DNA of 64,000 nt from Tuctoria greenei (Eukaryota; Streptophyta; Magnoliopsida; Poales; Poaceae), in NCBI GenBank assembly GCA_036927565.1, contig JAYESD010000011.1:94711178-94775177 (forward strand), written 5' to 3'. This document shows, piece after piece, positions 35,782 through 47,476 of this stretch. Each line of letters begins with the position of its first letter. The first letter of the stretch is position 1. A program made the translations under genes and the position numbers. Under the pieces are notes generated by a model. It made no database searches. It saw nothing but the letters and a program-made list of their open reading frames with translations, and was not told the DNA's origin.

Positions 35782-38000
35782 GTGCTACCCGAACGTGATA
35801 GGACTGTTGCTTTACTCTACGTGTACGCAAATATAGATGGCATGCAGGAATGCTTCGAGCAAGTTTACCCCTCTAGACTTGTGGACGCTTTCGTTGGTGC
35901 CTCGTCGACCGGGAGCAAACGCTGTCAGCTACTGGGGCACGTTCGAAGCAGGTCTAGGGCTTTGTCACAAGAAAATTTCACTCGTCTTTGACAAATTCTT
36001 CAAATCCAATTTCCAATTAAACATAATTATGAATCATTTGAATGTTGTAGTCCTCACCGACTGACTCAGAGGCTATGGCACCAGTTGAGCTTGGCTACCC
36101 CTCGGTGAGCCGGCCCTCGGCCAGCCAGCCCTCAGCTGGTGAGGCTTCTGTTCTTGAGCCCTTTGGCTTAGCTGGTGACGAGCCTTCTGGGTCACCTGAT
36201 GTGGCACCCGAGCAGACGCGGAGGACGAGGAGGACTCACTTTGTTAGTCCTCATGCGATCCCTTCATAGAGGATTGTGATTCGTCTGGTCGGAGACATGT
36301 AATAAAATCGTAGTGTTCAATTCTGGTTTCTTTTGGTTACTTAAGTAATGAATAAATAAATATCTTGCAGGGTTTGGTACGACGTGTCTTTCATCGGTGA
36401 GAGACACCAAAGACCGGTGAACAGTGCCCTCAGGTCCTTAGTGCATTTGCACTATCCGGGGTCATCAATGGGGTGCCTGCTCTTTTGTGGGAGGACTACG
36501 CATGCGTCCATCACCAGGAGCACGACAACCTTCAGGAGGCCGTAGGGCCAATTTTATGGTAAGTATGTTAAATAAAGTTTCTATGTTTTAACTCTTAAAC
36601 TCTTTTAATGAACATGTATTCAATATATTCTTCATCACAGGGAAGGAATATTTTCGAGGACCCAAACGACCCTCAGATGTTTGACGATGTGAGGAGAGTG
36701 TTTCACTACAATGCTGCCAAGGCGCTTCATCAAGCTTTGTCGAACGCTTGTGTTCAAATTATCAATGAGCATTTGAAGGCAAACTAGCACCACGTGCTAC
36801 ACTCCCGGCAAGAGAGCGAGAGGCACCTGACGGAGGAGGAGTACGCACAAGTACTTGGGGTGTAGTAAATATTTTTTCTGATAATTTCCTTAGTGGTATT
36901 TTTATGACCTACAACTATGTGCAGGGCCACGTGAGCTAGTTGCAGGGTCAGTCCGGTGCATTCCGGTCACATTGTCGGTATTGGGCTAGCGATGAGTTTA
37001 AGGCTAAGTCTGAGAAGGCTCGAGAGTGCAGAGGGGTCGAGGGGAAGAGCAGGCATGGCCAAGATAACCACTTGTATTTAGCTAAACACATGGTAAGTGT
37101 ATGTAACTTATGTTTATATATTAATAATATACTGTTCGTACTAACACGTATTGATAGGAGCGTGAGACGGGAGTGTAGCCAACCCCTGCTGAGATCTGGA
37201 AGAGACCATAAGGACCCTTCTCCGCCTCAGGGGTCCAGTCAGGCTGAAACTGAGCGATTGGTTTGTTTAGAAATCATTTATATTAAATATAACTATATGG
37301 ATTGTTGAATTTACACGGTTTTCTTGTTTTCAAAGCTAAGTACGGGGAGGAGGCTAAGAAGATACACAATGAATATTTTGATTGGGAACATGAACCAATC
37401 GATCCTCAAGCCTGGTGTGCAAGCAGAAGTGGAAAATCACACGGAAGGTGAGTTCGTAAGTCATTTTATCGTTTTCAATTCAAAATATTCAAGATATTAT
37501 AATTTCATATTACTGACACTTTTTTTATAGGCTCGCCATATTCGATGGAGTTGTCGACTCAAGGGCGGCGAGACTTGCGATAGGCAGCTCCACACAGGCT
37601 TCATCGGTGGGCACGTCAGGTCGCCGCGTCTCACAGAGAGACATCGATATGCAGTCCCTCCGACAAACCGTAGAAGAGAACCTCAGGTGATAGGAGGTCG
37701 AAAGGAGGGAGGCAGAATGGCAAAGGATCATGATGGAGGCCACCATCTCTTCCGAGACAGCGTGGATGGCACAAATGCGGGACACAATGGAGGTAACAAA
37801 ATGAAAACTGAAGTTCTCATTAATTCAGCGTAATTGACTTACTAAGAGGTAACATCTAATGTTTGCAATGACAGGACATGGATCGGGCGCAAGGTCTGGG
37901 ATCCAGCTACCACCACTATTGGTCCTTCCAGGCGACTCTTCTTCTGCGGGTCAAGTAATTTTCTATGCCAACTTAACAATTCTAGTTTTACCTCAACTTA
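35782..38000 (+). pseudogene. Second CACTA 1 gene, Transposase_24/TNPA-like (broken, with introns)
   Basis: An opening MAPVELGYPSVSRPSASQPS (36,075) with Pro/Ser-rich text and RRTRRTHFVSPH is followed by coding pieces separated by intron-like gaps: NIFEDPNDPQMFDDVRRVFH (about 36,650), SHCRYWASDEFKAKSEKARE (about 36,950), then ERETGV-stop-PTPAEIWKR (about 37,160). A charged coiled-coil-like stretch (EVERREAEWQRIMMEATISS, about 37,700) ends it. The order WASDEFKAKSEKA... PTPAEIWKR is that of the plant Transposase_24 family, thought to bind subterminal repeats. Several in-frame TAG codons (about 36,785, 36,937 and 37,177) break it. Exon borders are approximate. Confidence 0.7.
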
Positions 38001-38019
38001 GCCAAAATAAAGTGAGGAA

Positions 38020-38335
38020 AGAGAGTGAGAGTGGGAGATAGTTAGATAGAGTGAGAGATAGAGTTAGAAGAGGGGGGAATATAGAGGGAAAAGGATTGAC
38101 ATAGAGTGGGAGGGGAATGAAGAGGGAGAGGGAGATTTAGATGGAGATAGAGGGAGAGGAAGATGTAGATGGAGATAGAGGGAGGAAGATAGAGGGAAAA
38201 GGATAGCAATAGGGAGATAGAGTGAGAGAGAGAGGGATTGAGATAGAGAGAAAGGAATGAAGAGAGAGAGATGGAGAGAGGGAAATGTAGATGGAGATAG
38301 ATGGAGAGGAAGGGAGGGAGAGAGATATTGATGCA
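38020..38335 (+). repeat. Purine-rich (GAGATAGAGGGA)n low-complexity tract
   Basis: About 310 bp with almost only G and A on the plus strand, built of irregular 6-24 bp units. It lies between exon-like pieces near the 3' end of CACTA 1. It has no coding value. Confidence 0.8.
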
Positions 38336-38639
38336 TTTTTATTCTAAATCTAAGTTTCATTAATTGCAGGGATCTGTGACGGCTGCTCAAACTCCATCGC
38401 CGTCGTTACTGCCACCTAGAGGGAGGTGCGATGACAACTTCGATGGCTTCGGGGGTGGCTTCGGAGGTCAGACGGGCGAGTGAGCCCTTATTTTGTTTGT
38501 TGATGGTGATGTTATGTATTGACGATGTGTTGTGATATATTTTGTGACAGTTGTGATGTGTTTTGTGACTGTTATATATTGTCTGTTCTGTATTTCTGGC
38601 CATCGAGCTGGGTAGCATTTTCTGTTTTTAAAAAAAATA

Positions 38640-39085
38640 AAAAACCTTATTTGCGACGGCTTTTTATACAGTACCGATGCAAATAAGGCTCCTGGCCGTT
38701 GCAAACTAACCTCTGTTATTTGTGACGGCCTGGTCGTCACAACTAAGGAACTATTTGCGACGGCGTGGCCGTCGCAGTGCTGCATGGGTCCCATCGGCTG
38801 GTATATTTTGCGACGGCCTGGCCGTCTCAAATAGGAACTAAATTTTGACAGCCTGGCTGTCGCAAATAGCCGCGTGGGGCCCATCAGCGTCCGGGCAATA
38901 ATTTGCGATGGCTGCGGCAAGGCGTCGCAAATAGCCTTTTTTGTGACGGTGACCGTCGCAAATAAGCTTAATTATGACGAGAAACTTGCGATGGCCGGAA
39001 ACCGTCGCAAATAGCTTATTTGTGACGATTTCTCCCTTATTTGCGATGGCACTGGCCATCGCAAATCGTCGGGGTTCCCGTAGTG
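38640..39085 (-). repeat. Right terminal and subterminal repeats of CACTA 1
   Basis: Some 12 copies of the TTTGCGACGGC / GCCGTCGCAAAT unit, many arranged as inverted pairs, run into the terminal GGGGTTCCCGTAGTG. They match the left end in core motif. Confidence 0.85.
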
Positions 39086-39088
39086 TAG

Positions 39089-39198
39089 TAAATGCCTCCA
39101 TAATCTGCGCTAAAATGTGCATTACAACTTATTATAAACTGCTGCCATAACCTGCACAAAATGCAAATAATTACAGCAGCCATAACTTAAGACCAGCA
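39089..39198 (-). repeat. Copia 5' LTR, outer part
   Basis: This resumes the tandem units interrupted at 31,702 (CCTCCATAATCTGCGCTAAA and on). It ends near ...AGACCAGCA, that is TGCTGGTC in the element's direction. Together with 31,446-31,702 it gives an LTR of about 367 bp. The exact outer end is inferred, because the partner LTR is outside the window. Confidence 0.55.
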
Positions 39199-39220
39199 AG
39201 CAAATGATGGCAATATCCAT
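39199..39220 (-). other. LINE-derived sliver between Copia and Gypsy fragment D
   Basis: The stretch 39,196-39,220 is identical to 47,350-47,374, which belongs to the LINE remnant described below (reading ...MDIAIICL on the minus strand). Confidence 0.5.
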
Positions 39221-40151
39221 TAACTCCTAGTGCTGGACCTCCTCAATGAACCTTGCCAACAGATGTTTCCTGATCTCGACCCCGATAGCTAGATGCTTCT
39301 GCTCGTCAAAATGATGCAGTCATTGTTTGACGGGATGGGAGCACGACCTAATGTTGAGGGTGTGCTCTGCGATCTGCATGGGAATGCCCGACATGTCAGA
39401 GGATATCTAGGGAAAGACGTCTTGATTGGAGCGTAGGAAGTCGATGAGCGTGCCTTCCTGGCCTGGAGCGATGCTGAGCTGAACCATATTGGTCGGTCCT
39501 CGAGGTCGATTTGGACCATTTTCGTGTCTTCCCGGAGCCAGAAGGTGCCATATGTGGTGGCCAGGTTGGGCAAACCTTCTGCTGTGGGCTGTTGATGCTC
39601 GCCGATCTCTACTGCTGCTATCACCACTGAAGCTAGTTGCAGGCGCTCTGCTCACACAGAAAGGCTTGCTGGTTCTTCGCTTGTACGGTGATGCAAACCT
39701 TGGGGCCGGACACCTTTAGTTTGAGGTAGGTGCAGTTTGGGACGGCCATGAACTTTGCATAACATGGTCATCCCAAAATGGAGCAACAAAAGCCATCAAA
39801 GTTGGGGACCTCGAATGTGAGGTCTCTGTGCTGAAGTTGGTTTCATCCCCGAATGTGATGGGGAGGTCGATCTTTCTGAGCGGCATCACATGCCCGTCGG
39901 GGATGACATTGTAGAAAGTTGTTCGGGTCGGGAGAAGGCAGGAGCTCGATGTTCCCATCATGTTGAGGGTCTTGAAGTATAGGATGTTGAGGCCACTTCC
40001 ACCGTCCATCAGCACTTTGGTGAGGTGCTTGGGGCTGACTATCAGGTCCGCAATTGAAGGGAAGCGCCCGAGCTTTGGGAGGAGGTCGGGGTGGTCCCAC
40101 GTGTCGAATATGACCCCCGTCCCCGACCACCAGAGGAAGGTCGGGGTGGCC
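39221..40151 (-). pseudogene. Gypsy fragment D: protease and start of RT (Tat-like)
   Basis: The minus strand shows FDTWDHPDLLPKLGRFPSIA and LTKVLMDGGSGLNILYFKTL, then MPLRKIDLPITFGDETNFST (protease of Tat-like Gypsy). Further left come TLIDFLRSNQDVFP and FDEQKHLAIGVEIRKHLLAR, ending in RFIEEVQH, the first RT block, at 39,221. Everything 3' of this point is lost. Frameshifts occur. The upstream gag part is cut at about 40,151 by an LTR-like insertion and resumes at 41,133. Confidence 0.82.
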
Positions 40152-41132
40152 GGCTGTTGCCATTTCTTGACATCTACAGGTTATCCTAGCAATGAATGCT
40201 AGATATGCGTTTGGCACTGGGTTAACCTAATGCCAAGGCAATATTAGTTCTGCAAGCGTAAGGAATGTACCGCTATAGAAGATCACCCAAGAGTATTCCC
40301 TAGGGTATCGTATTTATTTTATTCCGAACATGGGAGAGTGCAAAGGGCAGACAGGGCTATCTCCACCTGCCGCCTACCCCTAGAACTCATGGGTCTACGA
40401 GACATCCAACATTACCTAACTATCCAAGCACCACACTTGCATGCTAAGTATGCCTTAAGTGTTGCAGTACAAGTACCATCCTAAGGCAATGACTAGCCTA
40501 AACATCGTGAACCAATGTTGGGTCAAGCACTAACTTATTCATACAAAAATATTCATGTTATTACCTTCGCTAAGGACTTGAAGAACTATTGTAAACAACA
40601 GAGTGATGGTCAAGTGGTGTGTGTGGAGAAGTGAGGTGTGGGTCCTATTTATACATGAAGTTAAGTTGATTCCCGTCAAAATAAGCGCGAGAAGCAGTCT
40701 TCACCACCATTAGGGAGCCACAAAAGAGCGCCACACGTTGTTTGTCCGCGAAAGGCGCCCATACCATATTCGCCGAGTCAGAGGTCGATTTTATCCCTCC
40801 TGTCAGTGTGCTTCCTCCGAGTGACTAACATGTAGGCCCTGATTCCATTCCCGCATGAATTGCCTTCGGGTTCCCTAAGATACACCTGAGAATATGGGTC
40901 CATGGATCCATGGGACGCCACATGTCATTGCCTTATTGGCTGGGTTGTCACTTTTAGGATTGTTCCCCACACTTCTCCTCATTCCTGCAATAAAAAACCT
41001 GCATGCACAATTTCTCCACGTACAAGTGGAATTATGTTGAATATAAAAGTGATGTGTGTAATAAATATTTACGTTTTCACATTATTTAGTTATATTGATG
41101 GTCGAAATTGGTATATAAAAATCGTCAACACC
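40152..41132 (-). repeat. Probable solo LTR or LTR fragment inserted in Gypsy fragment D
   Basis: This block interrupts the gag-protease reading of D. It begins TGTTGCC and ends GTCAACA (TGTTG...CAACA), about 981 bp, with no coding similarity. Motifs such as AGTTCTGCAAGCG...GTATCGTATTTATTTTATTC resemble the U5-like part of plant LTRs. I do not see a clean target duplication (CCGGC against CCAGT), so the borders are tentative. Confidence 0.4.
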
Positions 41133-41506
41133 AGTGTAGTGACATGGAACTCCTGGGCATTGTGGGGGCACATCAGCACATATTCGGCCGTCCATATATA
41201 GGAGGATCCTGAAACATTGCTGGCGATGTTCGTGTTGGGGTTGCAGTCGTCCTGCCAGTCGGAGGATGGACGACATGTCACATGTTGGAGACCCGAAGTG
41301 TGCTAGAATCGCTTGTGAAGAAGTCCAGGTTCCCAAACCATGTGGTGGAGAAGGGTGGGGTCGACGTCTAGCCCATTGCCCCTGGTGACGGTGAACTCGA
41401 AGTCCCCGAAGAGGACCTTCGTGTCGGGCACGAAGGCTAGGCGTGATGAAGCCATCGAGGATGCAAAGAGTGGAACGCACGGCAGTCCTCTACTTGCTGC
41501 GCCAAC
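41133..41506 (-). pseudogene. Gag N-terminal remnant and primer region of Gypsy fragment D
   Basis: Minus-strand text such as SSRLAFVPDTKVLFGDFEFT lies next to the LTR, as a gag leader would. Directly beside the LTR the minus strand reads ACAGTTGGCGCAGCAAG, a TTGGCGC-type primer site like that of element A. The frames are broken. Confidence 0.6.
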
Positions 41507-42103
41507 TGTCAGTGTTTGGACTTCCATCTAGTACCAATTTTGCTGCACGTTCGTTCTCGAGATGGCCTAGCTACTTCAACAGAGGGTTTATACAAGTTCA
41601 GGCAAGATGCACTACGTCTTGTGTGTCTCTTGCTCTTTCATTGCTTATGGGAAAGTTCTTACAAGCGAGTCTCTCACCGTGGAGAATGGCCTTCAGGCCC
41701 TTTTATAGGCCGCCTAACCATCCCCTGTCTAATCATGCTATATACCCCCTGAATCCTCATAAAAGAGGCAAGGGTTATAGGGGCACACATTCACTGCACA
41801 TGTCGGCGGAGCGCCTCGGGATAGAGTCAAACCGCAGAAGTCGTTGTCCTGACTGTTGCGGTCCTATCTCTTACTAGCGCCACAGTGATCAGATATGATG
41901 GAGGCACCGTGTGTGTCAGTACCCTAGCTCCTATGTCAGGAGGGCACATAAGTGCGCTTGCGTTCTGGTTAGTGTCGATGCCTACTCCGAGCGGCCTACA
42001 AGGAATTGTTGGCTGCCTGCCCGTTTGTTGCCTGAGATGAGGATTGGGGATGCTGGTGATCGACCTCACTAGCTGGGTCCTCTTGCGGAGCACGCTTCTG
42101 ACA
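41507..42103 (-). repeat. 5' LTR of Gypsy fragment D (597 bp)
   Basis: It is bounded by TGTCAG (41,507) and CTGACA (42,103). A minus-strand TATA box (CCTATAAAAGGGCC; plus strand about 41,696-41,710) lies inside. The primer region sits on its left side, which sets the minus orientation. The sequence differs from the LTR of element A. Confidence 0.7.
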
Positions 42104-42500
42104 CTCAGTCATAGGTCACATCTCGACTTGTTCTTTATACCATAGCATGGCGGCCGACCCGTTCCCTTTTGTTGTCAGGGAGCGGAACCCTGTTACTTCC
42201 TTTCCTACCCTTGACATCGGTCGATCCAAGCATCCATTAAATCCTTTCCAAATATGATCATTCAAATACCTGAAGGTGATAACCGATGATTAATCCTAGA
42301 AGCAATTCGAAGACAGGACTCATTAAAAACTTCCCTCCGAATCTCCATTTTCTGCATGACCATTTCTTTGATCACTTCTGAAAAATGCACACCAAAATAA
42401 ATGGAAGACTTATTTTTATTAATCTTCTGTCCAGAACCTTTCGTTACACATCTAAGGTGCTACATAGAGCATCAACACTTCTTACATCACTGTTGCCAAA
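42104..42500. other. Unassigned sequence
   Basis: About 400 bp without recognisable coding or repeat signature. It leads into hAT-like remnants. Confidence 0.4.
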
Positions 42501-43500
42501 GAACATGCTTTTGTGCGCAAGAAGTAAGTGGGAGAAAGGGGTCCAAGGCCCTAAAATTAATTTCAGGTCTCTCTTGCGCGTGGAGCCACAATGTGAATAC
42601 GGCGTCCCAGTCACACACCACTGGTGGATTCCGTTGATCACTCGAAGGACGACATGGTCTTAATAATCATGTGCAGTCATAGTACTGAGTATGGATGTGG
42701 GTGTGTGTAGATGTGTGTGGATGGTGTGTGAGCTCTTACACACATGTACATATACTACAGCTGAAACCGACTGATAGTTTTTTAAGAAAAAAGATCCATG
42801 GATATTTTTATAATCATTAATAATGTTCATGAACTTGTGTCATTGATTTTTGAAGTTGTTGATGATATTGATGTCTAGAACATCGTTCAGATTATCACGA
42901 ATGATGCATCATCATATATGCATGCTTAAGAGCAGGCTGTGCTAAAGAAACATGATCACTTATGCTTTATTTACAATATCTGCTGACTATTGCATCAACC
43001 TCCTCCGGAATATAGCAACACTTGACCAGGTGAATAGTGTCCTACTGAAGGCAAGGCACATCATAAGAACTATAAATAGCCATGCTCTGCCAATGGAAAT
43101 TAAAAGATATTTTAGTTCCTGTGTGGTTTGACCATAAGTAGCTGTCTCTTGAAATATGTTGCTATGTTTATCACACTAGGGAAGTTATTGTCCAACAGGG
43201 CAATTATGATGGAGATGTTTACCTCTACAGATCTGTCAAGGCAGATATGTGAAATAATATAATCTGAAAATGCACACTTGTTAGCTGCTATATTTTTGAA
43301 GGTTACAGACCCAATTATCACGTGAGCTTTTACATCATGTACAATAAAAAATGCTAGTGGTCAATCCAGAATCTTTGAGGCTGCCACGCAGGACTTGCCG
43401 GAACAATCCGAGATTAGAAATGCACAAATAATGGGACATCTGCTGCTGAGAAGTGTTACAGTTGTCGATGTGAAGAGCACGTATGGTGACCATATGATTC
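42501..43500 (+). pseudogene. Decayed hAT-type transposase copy 1
   Basis: The plus strand resembles the better-preserved copy at 45,990-46,600 at about 80% by eye. It matches in the GTGGAGCCACAATG stretch, the GATGATATTGATGT...ACGAATGATGCATCA stretch, the GCATCAACCTCCTC stretch and the GCAATTATGATGGAGATGTTTACCTCT stretch. The last of these translates to the RAIMMEMFTSTD-like block of hAT transposases. There are many stops. Confidence 0.55.
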
Positions 43501-43555
43501 CATAGAAAAAATCTAAAACTTCACTAGTACTTTAAATATGACCACTGGAAGCTAC

Positions 43556-45270
43556 TGTAAAATTTAAATCCCCATCAGACCTTCTGAACCTTAAGAATTC
43601 ATATTTTTACCCATATGGCCACAATAAAGCATACTTGATTTTATACCTAAACCTACCATGTTTAAATTTATTTTGCCCTTTGTTTTCCGTGAACAATAGA
43701 GTCAAGCACTTCCTTTCTGGTTAGGCCTTGAATCATTCTTTGAGTTAGAGAATGTTCCTATATTAATTTGCTAAGTGTTTCTTTATTTTATATGCTTGAT
43801 CATCTCAATAGAAATCATGATGAATGAGATTGACAAGGAGCACCACTCGGAAAGGAATGAAACTAAAGGGACCAGCTGTGATGAGGTCCGTCGGAGAAGT
43901 TATTAACTATGTTCTTTGACTTAGTTTCTGACCAAAGGCAAGCTCCAATTTGCATTTAAGAAGGTTTGCAAAGTTTTACTTCATAACAAACTTAATTGAT
44001 TAGAAGTGTTTTGCACATTAAGTCTAGCTTGGATAACACTTCACATGCATGACCAAAGAAATCAAGTTGTGTATGGGTAACATAGAACCTCATTGTGTTG
44101 ATAATGCTATGCTAATGTTATAGAGAAATCAGTAGAAGTCGAGTAGTTGGAATCTACTCGCGAGAGGATTAAAAACTGGGTCACTTAGGAACGGTTTTGA
44201 GTTGATTCAGAAAAACTGAACTTGAGACTGGGCAGGATGTATATGAAGCAATGGGTAATAGGGCTTGTGTAGGTAGTTCTGCCTGTGTCGGTCAAGGATA
44301 GTGTTGTGTGTGACCTTATTGAGCAAGTTTGAAATGCACCGGTTGCATACTGGGTATATGGAGCCTAGAAAACTGACGTAAGTTGTTACCTCGATGTTGA
44401 GACTTCTTCGATCGACTTAGGCTACCGTCCAATAGCACAATAAGTGGGTAACTTGCTCGCAAACATTGTCATAGCGCAAGGATTCACTGTGAGGGAGGTC
44501 TGGGGTGATTGAACCGATTCAATATGGAGGTGCCTTGTGAAAGATGGCCACATACGACAAGTATTGAAGTACGAAAGAGGTTCTTCAGAAAGTGTGTATG
44601 TGTCCTTTAAGGTTGGTGTTTATTGATTCAAATCACCATCATTTGCGATTATGGATTGAGTACCGCTTGTTCTCATAGTGTGAAGTTGTAAATACCAGAA
44701 GCTGAAATTATTTGAAATGTGATCTTATAAATAATCATTGTATTGCAACTTGTATGCAATAGAGTTAGTGGCAATTAAATTTATTTTTCATGAGCCATCA
44801 ACTTGTTGCTAAAAACTGGAAATTAAGGACTTACTTGCAAGCAATTTCATTTATGCGAATTTCAGCTTTCATTACTAAAGTTCTTGCATGTAGAGTTTCA
44901 TGTTCTCCAGGTGAGACGGTTAAGTCTTGCTGATCCTCATACTCGCAGTTCAATATTCAAGTGTTTTGTGGGTATTAATATGTATGCTTATGATGACAGG
45001 TTTCCGAATGAGGCGTTACCCCTTCGTGGTATGTAGTCGATACGAAACCCTGCACGCCGCCACAATTCTCCGTCTTGCTAGTGTGAATCATCCGTGCAAG
45101 ATTACTTCAGTTGTGCATAGTTAGACCCCAGAGTGTGAGTTATGTTTATTCCACTTCATATGTAAATGTGTTGTACATTATGTTTTAAAATAGAACAATC
45201 TAGTATAATAAAATTTTTATACATACCATGGAATAACATATTTGATGATACCAGGCTCTCGGGATCCACA
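43556..45270 (+). repeat. Divergent LTR related to element B (solo LTR or remnant)
   Basis: It starts TGTAAAATTT. From 43,930 it shares many blocks with the element B LTR in the same order: GCATTTAAG..TTTGCA, ATGCTATGCT..TG, the stem-loop block at 44,133-44,166, TACTGG..TGG, GGTTAAGTCTTGCTGA, and AACCCTGCACGCCGCC near 45,050. It ends near ...GGGATCCACA. No internal element sequence or target duplication is evident. Overall similarity is low except in the stem-loop block, so it comes from an older or different subfamily. Confidence 0.7.
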
Positions 45271-45985
45271 TGTTTAGTCATAACAAGCCAAAGACTCGGA
45301 AGCTTGTGGACATAACTGCTAGCAATTCAAGCGGTGGTGATGAGCCGCAAACTACATGAAGTTCTCATGCAGCGACAGAAATGAGCTTGTACAATGCCAT
45401 GGACAACAAAAAAGAAGAGATCAAACGAAATCGTGGACATGAGCATGGTAGTTACTAAAACATGGTTGACCATGTGTGGGATTATTCCTTGCATCGTTCC
45501 ATGCATGGTTCTTTTTATATTCTCAACCGAAAGATAGTTTACTCTGAAAGGTTCTGTCATGACCCCGAAACCAGTGGTGACATCCCAACTTGTATGAAAC
45601 GAGTGGTAAAAAAAATAGGAGGCAGTGTTCGTGGCTGACCAGTTGGACGTATGCAAAAGAAGTTATTTTTGTTTGAATCAATACAACAGCTCAAGAAGCC
45701 ATGAAAATACCTGAAGGTAAAGAAAAAGCCACAAATCGTTTCCTCTCTGAATTCTTTTTACTATTGGAGCAAGATTTAGTTTGTACCACTCTCCTGGTCT
45801 GTCACTTATAGTTGTCTGACTTTCATTTGATGGAAATTTCATTTGTGGTACTCATAAGTACAAAAGTTTCTGAATGGCTAGATTTTTTGATCCTACATAT
45901 TATGTTGGTTTTGTTTTGGAACTCCAGCCACATCAGGGTACCGTACAATAGGCAAAGTGGTAGCTACATACTTTTGTCCCTATTA
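45271..45985. other. Unassigned sequence, possibly hAT-derived
   Basis: It has broken frames and a run of short ORFs but nothing I can name. It adjoins hAT-like remnants and may be part of the same dead element, interrupted by the LTR to the left. Confidence 0.35.
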
Positions 45986-47300
45986 ACTCATACGGCTGAG
46001 CCCCTAAAATTAATTTCAGATGTCTCTCACACGTGGAGCCACAATGGGAATATGACATCCCGCACACATCAGACTCTGATGGATTCTATTGATCTGGTGT
46101 GGGTGGTGTGTGAAGTTGTATACAGGTCGACTTATAATATGGCTGAAACCGATACAGAGTTTTTTAAAAAAAAGATCCATAGTCATTTCTATAATTATTA
46201 ACGATGTTCATGAACTTGTCTCAATGATCTGTGAAGTTGTTGGTGATATTGGTACCCAGAACATCATTGTGCATGTCACGAATGATGCATCACCATATAT
46301 GCATGCTGTAGATCATGCTGTCCTGAAGAAATATAATAACTTATACTTTATTTACAGTACACACCGACTACTGCATCAACCTCTCAAGAAAAAAGCATCA
46401 CTAGATCATGTGAAAAATTATAACAATTATAATATCAAAGCCCTGGCAATCAAAATGATATAACATTATATTCCCTGTGGTTGGACCATAAGTAACTGTT
46501 TTTTGAAATATGTGGCTTTGTTTGTCACACTATATAGGCTAGTCTCACAGAGGGCAATTCTGATGGAGATGTTTACCTCTTCAGGATGCACGTGGGTAGT
46601 CATCTTCATGAGGAGTACAAGCACATATTCATGATGCAAGAAAAGCCGTTTGTAATGCAGACCTCATGCAAAGAGATCGAGAAGCACGATCTGAAGATTA
46701 TTTGGAAGGCATGACAATGTTTACGAAAAATGTAACTGGTAGCTGGGCGGCAGCTGGAGCATAGTACTAAACCAAGCGATGTGATACGCTCAATTACATA
46801 TGACTGTGAGGATCCAATAGATGTGATGGTAGTGGCAGACATATTGTTAAAACTGTCACAAACAATAGTTAGAGATGATGCTGTGAGGGATCCAACATCA
46901 CCACATTCTGTACCAGCTTTCAAGTGAACACCATGCATCAACCTCCTCGAGAATATAAAAGCACTTGATCATGCACATCACAAGAAGTATAAATGGACAT
47001 GCACATCCAATGGAAATGGTAGAAATATATTATCTTTGACTAGACCAGAAGAAACTGTCTCCTGAAATATGTGGCTATGTTTGTCACACTAGAGATGCTA
47101 GTGTCTTTTCTGAAAGGGGAAAACAGCAGGGGATGAGATCCCTACTGTTATAAATATATTAAAAATGATATCAAGAGGAAGTTCAGAGAGTACATACCAG
47201 AGTTACATCAAGGTATTCAACCATTCTAGGAATATGTCTGTATCCCTAAAGCTGTGAGATTGCAGAGTACAGTCATTAAAAAAGAGTGATCTCTAGGATC
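45986..47300 (+). pseudogene. Decayed hAT-type transposase copy 2
   Basis: The plus strand reads ICEVVGDIGTQNIIVHVTND, ASPYMHAVDHAVLKKYNNLY and FIYSTHRLLHQPLKK (46,230-46,400). This is the DUF659 pattern of hAT transposases (VG..NVV.VVTDNA..Y..A...L...YP.LY). Further on comes LYRLVSQRAILMEMFTSSG (about 46,530-46,590), the following hAT block. A third, shorter repeat of this material is at 46,925-47,105. Upstream text near 46,010-46,090 might be a BED-type start but is weak. No terminal repeats or 8-bp duplications were found. Confidence 0.65.
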
Positions 47301-47349
47301 TAAAGGAAGGAGTAACATGATGGAAGATCCATATATTCCGAGTTGACAG

Positions 47350-47471
47350 GCAAGCAAATGATGGCAATATCCATGAAGTGAGATACCCTGAGCTTTGCCT
47401 TCTCAGTGTCAACCATACGAAAAAAATCCAGAGATGTGTCCCAAGAGAAGCCAATCCACTCCCAACAGGTT
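47350..47471 (-). pseudogene. LINE (L1-type) ORF2 end, piece 1
   Basis: The minus strand reads CWEWIGFSWDTSLDFFRMVD and EKAKLRVSHFMDIAIICL, typical of the region just after the zf-RVT domain of plant L1 elements. It continues, across the small LTR element at 47,477-49,194, with the text at 49,200-49,378. Confidence 0.7.
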
Positions 47472-47476
47472 AGGAT

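Larger units (their letters stand above)
31703..39085 (+). mobile_element. CACTA (En/Spm) transposon 1, 7.4 kb
   Basis: The ends are CACTACAGGAAACGC (31,703) and the inverse of CACTACGGGAACCCC (ending at 39,085). The 3-bp target duplication TAG is at 31,700-31,702 and 39,086-39,088. Both ends carry arrays of subterminal repeats with the core TTTGTGACGGC and its complement. Inside are a TNP2-type transposase, a DUF4218 region and a second gene of Transposase_24/TNPA type. Frames are broken. It inserted within the tandem repeats of the Copia LTR. Confidence 0.95.
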
